This document shows, in pieces, positions 54,864 to 63,549 of a DNA stretch of 64,000 nucleotides. The notes beneath the pieces are model-generated. The model saw nothing but the letters and a program-made list of their open reading frames with translations. It had not been told where the DNA came from and ran no database searches. This stretch comes from Rummeliibacillus stabekisii (GTDB lineage Bacteria > Bacillota > Bacilli > Bacillales_A > Planococcaceae), in NCBI RefSeq assembly GCF_007988965.1, contig NZ_BJVD01000001.1, positions 682,001 through 746,000 on the forward strand, in the 5' to 3' direction. Both the position numbers and the translations under genes were made by a program. Position 1 is the first letter of the stretch, and each line of letters begins with the position of its first letter.

Positions 54864-56084
54864 CTATTTCAGATTATTGAGCCGGTCTGCTTTGCTTAAG
54901 ATATCTGTAATACGCACACCGAAATTCTCGTCAATTACAACTACTTCTCCTTTTGCAATTAGACGACTATTGACTAGGATATCAACTGGTTCACCAGCTA
55001 ATTTATCCAGCTCTATAATGGAACCGCTAGCTAGTTCTAAAATTTCCTTTACAGAACGTTTCGTACGACCTAATTCAACAGTAACTTGCAATGGTATGTC
55101 AAGCAACATATCTAAATTTCTAGCTTCTGATTGTTTCAAATTCGTATTTTCAAAGCTAGCAAATTGTGCTTGCTGTACGTTTGCAGGTTGTCTCTGTTCT
55201 CGCGTTTGTATCATATACGGCTCTTCTTGTGTCTGCTGATGATTCATCGGCGGTTGTGTATTTTGTTGTACTGGTCGTTCTTCTTGCTGTGTTTTAACTG
55301 GTGCAGCAGGAATTTCCTCTTGCTGATGCTGCATCGTTGTTTCGGGAAGTTCTGTCGCCGTTACAGCCGATTCTTCCTGTTCAGGATTCATTAATTGATG
55401 GACAAGAGATTTACTAAACTCTAAAGGCAGTAACTGCATAATATTTGAATCTATTAAATTGCCAATTTTTAATCTAAATGAGACTTTTACGAGCAATTCA
55501 TCTGTTGGAATATTTTCTGTCCCCTCATTGTTAGAGATATTCATGAGGTCAATCATCGGCGGTGAAATATCTACTTTTTTATTAAAGATAGTAGACATTG
55601 ACGTAGCAGCAGAACCCATCATTTGGTTCATTGCTTCTTGCACTGCACTCAAATGAATCTCTCCTAGATCTTCGGCGGGTGCTTGCCCGTCCCCTCCTAA
55701 CATCAAATCAGCAATAATTGCTGCATCTGATTGTTTAATGACTAATAAATTCATTCCTATTAAACCAGTAGTATATTCGACCTGAATAGCTACATACGGG
55801 TGAGGGAATTCCGCTTCAAGATTCGTGCGGTTAATCATCGTAATAGATGGTGTTGTAATTTCAACTTTCTGGCCCAATAATGATGAAAGGGCAGTAGCTG
55901 AGCTACCAAATGAAATGTTTCCAATTTCGCCAAGCGCATCTTGTGACATTGGATCTAAATAGTCTGTCACATTATACGTTTCGGTCGCTGAAGCATCATC
56001 ATCGACGTTATCATCGTTATTATTAATTGACTCACCTCTCAGTAGGGCTTCAATTTCTTCTTGCGACAACATGTCATCACTCAT
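54864..56084 (-). CDS. fliY: Flagellar motor switch phosphatase FliY
   Basis: C-ring protein with CheY-P phosphatase activity, replacing FliN in Bacilli. The 406-residue protein has an N-terminal CheY-P-binding peptide (LSQEEIEALLRG), a CheC-like domain with the catalytic helices (SQDALGEIGNISFGSSATALSSL and a second near residue 150), a Gln/Pro-rich linker (about 265-315) and a C-terminal FliN/SpoA domain. It overlaps the end of fliM by eight bases. Confidence 0.96.
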   Translation of the reverse strand: MSDDMLSQEEIEALLRGESINNNDDNVDDDASATETYNVTDYLDPMSQDALGEIGNISFGSSATALSSLLGQKVEITTPSITMINRTNLEAEFPHPYVAIQVEYTTGLIGMNLLVIKQSDAAIIADLMLGGDGQAPAEDLGEIHLSAVQEAMNQMMGSAATSMSTIFNKKVDISPPMIDLMNISNNEGTENIPTDELLVKVSFRLKIGNLIDSNIMQLLPLEFSKSLVHQLMNPEQEESAVTATELPETTMQHQQEEIPAAPVKTQQEERPVQQNTQPPMNHQQTQEEPYMIQTREQRQPANVQQAQFASFENTNLKQSEARNLDMLLDIPLQVTVELGRTKRSVKEILELASGSIIELDKLAGEPVDILVNSRLIAKGEVVVIDENFGVRITDILSKADRLNNLK

Positions 56085-57072
56085 CGTCGTCTCCTCCTTT
56101 CAAAGAATCAATAATTTGGACAGCCATTCTTTTCTTAATTGTACCGGGCTGTATTGTAAATTTAGGGATTCCTCCAACACTTAAAGTTAACGGATCGCTA
56201 ATTTTTTGATCTAACTGCAACACATCACCATATTGAAGTGTGAGAAAGTCTTCAATGCTAATATCAGTATCACCTAATTGAGCTACCACTTCTAATTCGG
56301 ATTGTTTCACCCTCTTTTCAATAATCGCGGTTTGTTCTGGTGAAACATCTGCTTTATTTGATTGCATCCAGTAGCGGACAGATAGGTTTGGAACAATGGG
56401 CTCCAGGACAACATGTGGTATACAAATATTAATCATGCCACTTGTTTCACCTATTATAGAGTTAAAAGAAATGACGACCACCGTTTCATTCGGTGATATC
56501 ATTTGTAAAAATTGCGGATTAACTTCCAATTCATTTAATATGGGGTCAATGTCTGCTATATTGGCCCATGCTTCTCTTAAATTATCAAAAGAACGCTCAA
56601 AAAGGTTTGTCATAATTTTCGTTTCAATCTCAGTGAGGTTATCTACATTACTATGGCTTGAGCCGCTTCCTCCCATTAATCGATCCAACATAGAATATGC
56701 GATATTTGGATTGATCTCCATTAAGATATTACCGTCTAACGGAGGCACCTCAAATACATTAATCAACGTCATATTCGGAATGGACCTGATAAATTCTTCG
56801 AATGGGATTTGGTCTACGGATGCAACGGTAATTTGTACATATGTTCTAAGCTGAGCAGAAAAGAAAGTGGTAAGCAAACGTGCAAAATTTTCATGTATAC
56901 GAGTTAAACTGCGAATTTGATCTTTCGAAAAACGAAGTGCACGTTTAAAATCATATACTTTTACCTTTTTCGCTTCCTCTTCCTTCTTAATATCATCTGC
57001 CGACATCTCTCCTGTAGACAAAGCTGATAGCAGCGCATCAATTTCAGATTGCGATAACACATCTCCTGCCAT
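56077..57072 (-). CDS. fliM: Flagellar motor switch protein FliM
   Basis: C-ring component that receives CheY-P. The 331-residue protein has the N-terminal CheY-binding motif (LSQSEIDALLSAL), a middle domain (RSLTRIHENFARLLTTFFSAQLRTYV, LMGGSGSSH) and a C-terminal SpoA domain (VAQLGDTDISIEDFLTLQYGDVLQLDQ). I choose the ATG at 57072, four bases after GGAGGTGAT; an in-frame start six codons upstream lies in that site. Confidence 0.96.
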   Translation of the reverse strand: MAGDVLSQSEIDALLSALSTGEMSADDIKKEEEAKKVKVYDFKRALRFSKDQIRSLTRIHENFARLLTTFFSAQLRTYVQITVASVDQIPFEEFIRSIPNMTLINVFEVPPLDGNILMEINPNIAYSMLDRLMGGSGSSHSNVDNLTEIETKIMTNLFERSFDNLREAWANIADIDPILNELEVNPQFLQMISPNETVVVISFNSIIGETSGMINICIPHVVLEPIVPNLSVRYWMQSNKADVSPEQTAIIEKRVKQSELEVVAQLGDTDISIEDFLTLQYGDVLQLDQKISDPLTLSVGGIPKFTIQPGTIKKRMAVQIIDSLKGGDDDE

Positions 57073-57142
57073 TCGATCACCTCCAAACAAATTAAATAAA
57101 ACTTTTTAAAGTCTATTTCCGGCAAAGTAAATCAAAAAATTT

Positions 57143-57571
57143 TTATTGAATAATATAAGAAGTTATATATACTTGCTGAACTTCTCCTTCTTGCATTAAT
57201 TCATTAATTTTTGTTTTTAAAGTACTTTCCAATAATTCTTTGCCTTTCTTACCTTCCAAATCTTCTCTGGACATTTCAGAAAGCTCATCAATAAGGATGC
57301 TTTTCACTTGGAAATCACGTTTTGTTAATTCTGCTGCTGCATCTTTATTTGATGTTTGTATTTTTAAAGCAATTTTAACATAATTATCATCTTTAATATT
57401 GGTAGTAATTTCTTCAATATCTACAGATGATGCTACGACATCATCAATACTTTCCACTTTAGGCTCTGCCCCTTTATTTAATTGTGTCACAACGACTACA
57501 GCGACAACCCCTAACAATGTAATGGAAACAAGGATAATCAACATGATTGTCAGTAGTTTATTCTTCTTCAT
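57143..57571 (-). CDS. fliL: Flagellar basal body-associated protein FliL
   Basis: Inner membrane protein near the stator, 142 residues, with a Lys-rich start, one membrane span (residues about 9-30) and an external domain ending in VQQVYITSYIIQ. I choose the ATG at 57571, behind AGAGGTG; the in-frame GTG at 57580 lies in that site. The gene overlaps swrD by 14 bases. Confidence 0.94.
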   Translation of the reverse strand: MKKNKLLTIMLIILVSITLLGVVAVVVVTQLNKGAEPKVESIDDVVASSVDIEEITTNIKDDNYVKIALKIQTSNKDAAAELTKRDFQVKSILIDELSEMSREDLEGKKGKELLESTLKTKINELMQEGEVQQVYITSYIIQ

Positions 57572-57782
57572 CTTTCTCACCTCTTAGATGCGGGTTTGAT
57601 AAAAGTTGAACCGAGCGGTAAAACGCGATTATTTTGCGTTGTACTTCTTCTTTTGATTCTAATACCACATATTTTCGCCCAGTTGTTAACGTGATGGTTG
57701 TATCCGGAAACTCTTCGACCGATTCTATGTATAAAGCATTTAATGAAAATGCTTTTTTATTAAGCTTTGTTAAAGAAATCAT
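57558..57782 (-). CDS. swrD: SwrD/FlbD family flagellar protein
   Basis: Small 74-residue protein (YlzI in B. subtilis), reported there to raise flagellar motor power. The pattern MISLTKLNKKAFSLNALYIESVEEFPDTTITLTTGRKYVV is typical of the FlbD family. The ATG at 57782 has no ribosome binding site at normal distance; a purine-rich AGGAGGGGG lies about 35 bases upstream with a GC-rich hairpin between. The arrangement flgE-swrD-fliL is conserved. Confidence 0.9.
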   Translation of the reverse strand: MISLTKLNKKAFSLNALYIESVEEFPDTTITLTTGRKYVVLESKEEVQRKIIAFYRSVQLLSNPHLRGEKDEEE

Positions 57783-57791
57783 AGGATATAA

Positions 57792-57827
57792 GGGCCGGGT
57801 GATTAGAGCCGGCCCAGCCCCCTCCTC
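57792..57827 (-). promoter_or_regulatory. Displaced Shine-Dalgarno and hairpin before swrD
   Basis: GAGGAGGGGG (57818-57827) is followed on the minus strand by a 7-base-pair GC-only stem (arms 57809-57815 and 57792-57798, 10-base loop), then nine bases to the swrD ATG. There is no T run, so it is not a good terminator. Folding would shorten the effective distance between the site and the start codon. Confidence 0.5.
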
Positions 57828-57850
57828 ATTTTAAAATTGTTCTAACTATA

Positions 57851-58633
57851 TTATCGTTTTAAATTCACTAGTTCTTGTAGGATTTCATCAGACGTAGTGA
57901 TAATACGGGAATTTGCTTGGAAACCACGTTGAGCTACAATCATTTCCGTAAACTCTTCAGATAAATCTACATTGGACATTTCAAGGAAACTAGATTCAAC
58001 AGTACCTCTTCCTTCTTCGTTCGGATTACCGATTTGAGCTTCACCAGAGTTATTAGACGCTTGGAAGTAGTTACCGCCTACTTTTGTTAATCCAGCAGGG
58101 TTCGCAAATCGAGCAATCTGAATTTGACCAGCTTGTACCAGCGTATTATTTTCCATATAAGAGACCGTTCCATCTTTACCTATTGTTATCTGTGTTGCCG
58201 TTGTAGGTATTGATACTTCCCCTCCTACTTCCACTTTTTTCCCATCCCCTGTTACTAATGTTCCGTTGCTATCTAAATAAAAGTTACCTGCTCTTGTATA
58301 ATATTCATTTTCTCCATCTTTCACGACAAAGTAGCCATCGCCTGCAATCGCGACATCTAATGTCCGACCTGTTGTCTGCATAGAGCCTGCATCATGGATT
58401 GTATCGATGGTAGCGATTTGAGAGCCAAGTCCTACTTGTTTTGGATTCACACCACCTAAATTATCTCCAGGTGCTGTGGCTCCTTGAGTAGTTTGTGAGA
58501 TTAAGTCTTTAAAAACAACTCGCCCTTTTTTAAAGCCGTACGTGTTTACATTAGCAATGTTATTGCCGATTACATCTAATTTAGTTTGAAAGTTTTTAAG
58601 ACCGCTAATTCCTGAATACATAGATCGTAACAT
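57851..58633 (-). CDS. flgE: Flagellar hook protein FlgE (FlgG-like)
   Basis: Hook subunit of 260 residues, short compared with enteric FlgE but the size seen in Bacillus, where it was first named FlgG. It has the N-terminal rod/hook signature (MYSGISGLKNFQTKLDVIGNNIANVNTYGFKK) and the C-terminal helix (NVDLSEEFTEMIVAQRGFQANSRIITTSDEIL). Its position after flgD and the TIGR02530 gene supports the hook role. Confidence 0.92.
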   Translation of the reverse strand: MLRSMYSGISGLKNFQTKLDVIGNNIANVNTYGFKKGRVVFKDLISQTTQGATAPGDNLGGVNPKQVGLGSQIATIDTIHDAGSMQTTGRTLDVAIAGDGYFVVKDGENEYYTRAGNFYLDSNGTLVTGDGKKVEVGGEVSIPTTATQITIGKDGTVSYMENNTLVQAGQIQIARFANPAGLTKVGGNYFQASNNSGEAQIGNPNEEGRGTVESSFLEMSNVDLSEEFTEMIVAQRGFQANSRIITTSDEILQELVNLKR

Positions 58634-58710
58634 AATATGTTTTCTCCCTTCATAGTAAGCGTATTGCCTCTGTCATTCGGCAATACATAGGCATCCATTC
58701 CTGGTCCTGC

Positions 58711-59094
58711 CTAGCCTAGCACTATAGCTCCGTTAATATTAGTAAATAATTGATTTTCTGCTTCTTGTAAGTCCATGGCTGTAATGACGGTTGCATTTTT
58801 CGCGCTGACGATTAGTGCAGCGTTATTCAGTAAAACAAGTGATTCATTGACTCCCTTGGCTTTAGCTTCCTGTACTTTAGTTGAAATTTTGGCCCACTGC
58901 TTTTCATCAATATGAATATTGCGTTCATTGAGCCTATTCGATGCATGCTTACTAATTTTCAGCTGACCATTTGTCTGCTCTGCCAAAAGATCCCCAAAAG
59001 ATTGGATTGATGTTTGCTTTGTTGTTTGAACATTTCTCGGCGGCAAACCTTTTTGCAACGGATATGGTTGAGGGATAAAGTTGATTTTCGTCAT
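58711..59094 (-). CDS. TIGR02530 family flagellar operon protein
   Basis: Small protein of 127 residues found between flgD and flgE in many Bacillales and Clostridia. It shows the conserved block LKISKHASNRLNERNIHIDEKQWAKI and GVNESLVLLNNAALIVSAKNATVITAMD. Its function is not established; relatives are thought to act in hook assembly. It starts 12 bases after flgD. Confidence 0.85.
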   Translation of the reverse strand: MTKINFIPQPYPLQKGLPPRNVQTTKQTSIQSFGDLLAEQTNGQLKISKHASNRLNERNIHIDEKQWAKISTKVQEAKAKGVNESLVLLNNAALIVSAKNATVITAMDLQEAENQLFTNINGAIVLG

Positions 59095-59106
59095 ATTTAC
59101 TCCTCC

Positions 59107-59790
59107 CTAGGCAGAGATAGAGGTAAACTGATCTTCTTTTATCTCTTTTCCATCAGATAAAACAAACATGACAGCCCCATTAGTTGATTTCTTCACAGAT
59201 TGTATTTGGCCAGTTTTATCTATATCACCATTTTCATCTTTATAAGTTACATTTTTTCCTATTAGCATACTAGCTTCAACAAGGGAACTTGAGTAGTTTG
59301 GAACAGAACCCGTTGATGAATCACCTACTACTTCAGAAATATTAGCAGGAGTTAATTTTTTACCGTCTGCTAGAGTTAAGAACACAGAATCACCATCATA
59401 GGTTATTTTAGTGACAACGCCCGTACCCGAATTGATGATAGGCTTGCCATCCTCATCCGTTTTTGACGTTATTTCATGCCAATTAACACTTTTGCCAATA
59501 AAACTGTTGTATTGCATAAGCTGCGATTGTTGAGCGATGGTTGACAAAGAATCAATCGATTTGGCGACATTTTGCATCTGTTCTAATGAAGAAAATTGAG
59601 CCATTTGCGAGATGAATTCTTTATCATCCATTGGACTTGTCGGGTCTTGATTTTGCAACTGCGTCACAAGAAGCTGCAAAAAAGCATCTTTGTCTAATGA
59701 ACTATTACCCGTTTGCTTCGTTGAATTTTTTTTATTGGATAAATAGTAATTCGTGTTAACAGACTGATTATTCACCTTAGCATCTTCCAA
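59107..59790 (-). CDS. flgD: Flagellar hook capping protein FlgD
   Basis: Scaffold cap for hook polymerisation, 227 residues. The N-terminal export/cap region has [41 protein letters not shown], followed by a domain with SH3-like repeats, larger than the short YlxG of B. subtilis. It starts three bases after fliK. Confidence 0.94.
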   Translation of the reverse strand: MEDAKVNNQSVNTNYYLSNKKNSTKQTGNSSLDKDAFLQLLVTQLQNQDPTSPMDDKEFISQMAQFSSLEQMQNVAKSIDSLSTIAQQSQLMQYNSFIGKSVNWHEITSKTDEDGKPIINSGTGVVTKITYDGDSVFLTLADGKKLTPANISEVVGDSSTGSVPNYSSSLVEASMLIGKNVTYKDENGDIDKTGQIQSVKKSTNGAVMFVLSDGKEIKEDQFTSISA

Positions 59791-59793
59791 TAT

Positions 59794-61107
59794 TTAAACC
59801 TCCATTTCCATTAAGAAATCCTCAAAGCTTGATCTCTCTTCTTTTTCTTCTGGTTGCTGCTGATCGTCATTTGTTTGCTGTTTAAAGGATTGTTGCTGGA
59901 ATTGTTGTTGGCCCTTTTCATTTCTTGCTGGCTCACTCAAAGCTTGCGCCACATCAATTCGATCTAATTGGATATGCTGATTGACTAGCCCTTGCTTTAA
60001 TTGCTGTATTTGGCTTTCAAGCATGTCCTTACCAATAGCAGTAGATGCTAGAAAACGAGCTGTCAGTAACCCATCTTTTTGAGAGAGTTCTACCCGAATG
60101 GATCCTAAGTTTTCGGGATATAGCTTAATTAACAGTTTGGTACCAGCCATATTTTTTGAAATTTGCATTCGTTCGATTATTGATTGGAATTCCTTCACAA
60201 ATGTTTCAGCTTGCCCTGCTTTATTATCGGGTAAAGCTATTGAAATTGTATGGTTAGAAGTAATTTCTTTTGTTAACGGCTGTACAGTACTTGCTTGATT
60301 ATTTGCTGCCGCTTCTAAGTTCGTTTTTATATTCATATCTTGCGTGTTTTGCAATTTAGGCAACGTAAGCTTCGAAGTTTTACTTTGTTCAGCTTGTTGG
60401 CCTGCTTTTTCAGCAATAACATTTAGTATTTCTTTTGCTTGATATGTTAAATATTCTTGCTTTACCGTCATATCTGTTTTCTGTGAAACCAATACTACTA
60501 CTTTCAAAACTTGGAGTAACTCTGATGTTTGCGCCTTTGGCAATTCAGTAGCCTTTCCTCCATTAATAGAAGAAACAATTTTTTGGATAAAAGAATAGGC
60601 ATTCTGATCAAGTAAAGCTAAGAAGTCCCAAATGTCCTGTGCTTTTGCATCATCTTCTGTTAATTGTTTGATTGTCTTTTGGAACTCTTCTTTTTGAATT
60701 CCTAGTGAAGAAAGTATTTTATCTAACGTTAATGGTCCGTTTGTTAGTTCATCTACCTTTACATTTAAGAGCTGACCAAGTTCTTCTAACGTGTTTGTTT
60801 GCAAAATTGGCATCAATTCATCTGGTTTTACTTCATTACTTTCAACTTGAGCCTGTGTTTTTGAAAGCTTTAGGCTTGCGCCTAACAATCCTTCTAGACC
60901 TTGTTGCAAATTTACACGAAAAGTATTTTTTTCTTCATCTTCTTTAGGTATCTCAACAACATTTGACTCTGTTTTACTTGCAGTCTTTTCTGTCGCTGTG
61001 GTCAGTTCATTTAAAAAGCCGGAATTCCTCTCCGCTTGTTGTTGTGGTTTGGTTCCTTCATTTTCTACTTTCACTGGTTGAATTAAATCTAATCGGTCAA
61101 TATTCAA
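59794..61107 (-). CDS. fliK: Flagellar hook-length control protein FliK
   Basis: Secreted molecular ruler that switches FlhB specificity. The 437-residue protein has a long Gln/Thr/Glu-rich ruler region and the conserved C-terminal Flg_hook domain (TKLLIKLYPENLGSIRVELSQKDGLLTARFLA) near residues 320-400, then a Gln-rich acidic tail. I choose the TTG at 61107, seven bases after GGAGGTG; the in-frame GTG at 61116 overlaps that site. It lies between ylxF and flgD. Confidence 0.92.
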   Translation of the reverse strand: MNIDRLDLIQPVKVENEGTKPQQQAERNSGFLNELTTATEKTASKTESNVVEIPKEDEEKNTFRVNLQQGLEGLLGASLKLSKTQAQVESNEVKPDELMPILQTNTLEELGQLLNVKVDELTNGPLTLDKILSSLGIQKEEFQKTIKQLTEDDAKAQDIWDFLALLDQNAYSFIQKIVSSINGGKATELPKAQTSELLQVLKVVVLVSQKTDMTVKQEYLTYQAKEILNVIAEKAGQQAEQSKTSKLTLPKLQNTQDMNIKTNLEAAANNQASTVQPLTKEITSNHTISIALPDNKAGQAETFVKEFQSIIERMQISKNMAGTKLLIKLYPENLGSIRVELSQKDGLLTARFLASTAIGKDMLESQIQQLKQGLVNQHIQLDRIDVAQALSEPARNEKGQQQFQQQSFKQQTNDDQQQPEEKEERSSFEDFLMEMEV

Positions 61108-61151
61108 TGTGTTCACCTCCTCTCATCGAAAACATGCGGAACATGCTCGTG

Positions 61152-61766
61152 CTAATTTTTGGATAAAAGCGAAGTATAGTGAGCAGCCTTATCAGCTGGC
61201 ATTTTTTCTAAAATGGCTGCGAGTGTATCCGGCTTAAGATTTGTTAAGATTTTTAATGCATCTTTATCTTTCATATTTGTTATAACAGGTGCAGCTGATT
61301 TTGGCGCCATTTTTTCGTATGTTGTAACAATATCGCCAAATTCCTTTGTTGTTTCATTTTTATTGTTTTCCGCCTTCTTTAATTGCACTTCTAGACGATG
61401 CTTTTCAATCGACATTTTAGAAGTTGTACTATTAGCATCTTCTATTTCACCTTGCATCTTCGCTATTTCAGCTTCTTTTTCTTGGAGCTGTGCTTTTAAA
61501 TCGGCTATTTGCTTTTCATTTTGTGAATTTCTTTTCGTTAAATTCTCTTCTTTGTCTTGTGAAGAAGAAATAGTCATATTTTTTGCTTTTTCAAACACAT
61601 TAACTCCGCTAACTTCCGCCACAATCAGGAGCACAGCAGACACAAATAGCAGTGGAATAATGACCCAAAAAAATAACTTTTGGAAAAAACCGGGATTTTT
61701 TTCTTCTATTGTTTGTTCATTGCTTTGTTGAGATACACTTCTTTTTTTGGGCTTTTGCTTTGCCAT
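61152..61766 (-). CDS. ylxF: YlxF/MotE family flagellar protein
   Basis: Membrane protein of 204 residues with a basic cytoplasmic start, one membrane span (residues about 32-53), a long coiled coil (about 70-140) and a C-terminal MgtE-N-like domain (DKDALKILTNLKPDTLAAILEKMPADKAAHYTSLL). Relatives include MotE, a chaperone-like partner of stator proteins. Its role in Bacilli is not settled. It lies between fliJ and fliK as in B. subtilis. Confidence 0.85.
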   Translation of the reverse strand: MAKQKPKKRSVSQQSNEQTIEEKNPGFFQKLFFWVIIPLLFVSAVLLIVAEVSGVNVFEKAKNMTISSSQDKEENLTKRNSQNEKQIADLKAQLQEKEAEIAKMQGEIEDANSTTSKMSIEKHRLEVQLKKAENNKNETTKEFGDIVTTYEKMAPKSAAPVITNMKDKDALKILTNLKPDTLAAILEKMPADKAAHYTSLLSKN

Positions 61767-61770
61767 ATAT

Positions 61771-62220
61771 TCACCTGATTTCTTTGTTGTAATAAGCTAT
61801 TGAAGATAGCTCGTCCAACTGAATTAACTCTAGACGATCTTGTTCTTTCATATAACTGCGATAATCTTTTTCTTTCATTTTTTCATATTTTCGATATTCT
61901 AAAGATGTTTCTAATAATTTATCTTTATGCCATTCCATTTTTGAACGGGCAAGTACAACTTTCTGTTGGGTCTCAGCAATTGAACGTTCGATACTTTCCA
62001 AAAACTTTGTATGATGGCGCATTTCATTAATACTTGCGCCACTTAAAAGTTTTTTTTCATGGTACTCTATTAAATCCTCTTTCTTCTTTAAAAGTGTATA
62101 TAATTTTGTAGCTATATCTTCAAATGACTTCTGCGCATCTTTAAAGGCAATTTCTGTTTGGTTTTTTTCTTGCTGTTTTACTGTCATTACTTTATCAAAA
62201 CGATATTGATAAGCTTGCAT
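61771..62220 (-). CDS. fliJ: Flagellar export chaperone FliJ
   Basis: Soluble coiled-coil stalk of the export ATPase, 149 residues, almost wholly alpha-helical and charged. It starts YQYRFDKVMTVKQQEKNQTEIAFKDAQ, the typical family start. The ATG begins directly after the fliI stop, and the binding site AAGG lies inside the fliI end, so translation is coupled. Confidence 0.92.
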   Translation of the reverse strand: MQAYQYRFDKVMTVKQQEKNQTEIAFKDAQKSFEDIATKLYTLLKKKEDLIEYHEKKLLSGASINEMRHHTKFLESIERSIAETQQKVVLARSKMEWHKDKLLETSLEYRKYEKMKEKDYRSYMKEQDRLELIQLDELSSIAYYNKEIR

Positions 62221-63546
62221 CTACCTTGCACCGCCATTCGATAGTTTCACTAATTCTCCTACACTGTCTTCCATGCTGATTTTATCCATAAACCCTTGTT
62301 TTAAATAAGAGGTAATCAGAGGCTCATTGTAAATCGCTTCGTCGATTTCTCTAGAAGTACCTTTTTTATAAGCGCCAATATTGATTAAGTCTTCTGATTT
62401 ATCATAAGTAAAATAAAGTTCTCTGATATGTTCTGCAGCTTTTACATGTTCTTTATCTGCAATATGATTCATTAAGCGACTTACACTTTTCAACACATTA
62501 ATTGCTGGGTATTGTCCTTTATTTGCCAAAGCCCTGTCCAAAACAATGTGACCGTCTAAAATCCCTCGCACCGTATCGGCAATTGGCTCATTCATATCAT
62601 CACCATCAACTAGCACGGTATAAAACGCTGTAATAGAGCCAAATTCATTAGTTCCTGTCCGTTCAAGCAATTTAGGTAGAATAGCAAAGACAGACGGCGT
62701 GTAACCTTTTTGTGCAGGTGGTTCACCTGTAGCTAGTCCTATTTCCCGCTGTGCCATCGCCACTCGTGTAACAGAGTCCATCATGAGCATGACGCTCATC
62801 CCCTTATTACGAAAATATTCTGCAATAGCTGTTGCGGTAAATGCGCCTTTGATACGCATCAACGCTGGCTGATCTGATGTTGCAGCAATTACAATTGACC
62901 GCTTTAGTCCTTCCGGTCCTAAATCTCGCTCAATAAACTCCCTTACTTCACGACCTCGTTCTCCAATTAATGCAATAACGTTTAGATCCGCTTTTGTATT
63001 TCTTGCAATCATACCGAGCAATGTGGACTTACCTACACCAGAACCAGCAAATATGCCCACTCTCTGTCCTTTTCCAACTGTTAGCATCCCATCAATTGCT
63101 TTTACGCCTACTTCCAATGTTTCATTGATAGGTGGCCTAGTTAAAGGATTAGGGGGATCTTCTTCCGTTGGAACTGACGACAGCCCCTTCGGCAATTTTG
63201 CCCCATCTATTGGACGACCCATGGAATCTAACACCTTGCCAATCAATTCTGGCCCTACTTTTATTTCAAGTGGTGCATTTGTTCCTTCAACTAAACAGCC
63301 TATCGAAATTTCACGAAGTGACGTGTATGGCATTAATACTACAATTTCATCTTTAAACCCGACTACTTCAGCAAGAATTTCTTGATGTCCATGTTTCACA
63401 GTATTTACATGAATTTTACATACATCACCTATAGAACTTTCAGGTCCTTGTGATTCAATCATTAAGCCAACAACACGTGTAACCCTTCCAAACTTTTTAA
63501 AGGTTTGAATTCCAGATATATGTTTCATTAAATCTGCTGCTTTCAT
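62221..63546 (-). CDS. fliI: Flagellar export ATPase FliI
   Basis: Hexameric ATPase that energises flagellar type III secretion, 441 residues. It has Walker A GIFAGSGVGKSTLLGM near residue 165, ALIGERGREVREFIE, MLMMDSVTRVAMAQREI (Walker B) and GEPPAQKGYTPSVFAILPKLLERTG. The ribosome binding site is weak (AGTGTGG). It starts three bases after fliH. Confidence 0.97.
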   Translation of the reverse strand: MKAADLMKHISGIQTFKKFGRVTRVVGLMIESQGPESSIGDVCKIHVNTVKHGHQEILAEVVGFKDEIVVLMPYTSLREISIGCLVEGTNAPLEIKVGPELIGKVLDSMGRPIDGAKLPKGLSSVPTEEDPPNPLTRPPINETLEVGVKAIDGMLTVGKGQRVGIFAGSGVGKSTLLGMIARNTKADLNVIALIGERGREVREFIERDLGPEGLKRSIVIAATSDQPALMRIKGAFTATAIAEYFRNKGMSVMLMMDSVTRVAMAQREIGLATGEPPAQKGYTPSVFAILPKLLERTGTNEFGSITAFYTVLVDGDDMNEPIADTVRGILDGHIVLDRALANKGQYPAINVLKSVSRLMNHIADKEHVKAAEHIRELYFTYDKSEDLINIGAYKKGTSREIDEAIYNEPLITSYLKQGFMDKISMEDSVGELVKLSNGGAR

Positions 63547-63549
63547 GAA

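Noticed and set aside
54864-56084. Gln/Pro-rich stretch in FliY as a sign of frameshift or fusion
   Set aside because: A variable linker between the CheC-like and FliN-like domains is normal for FliY; frame and flanking domains are intact.
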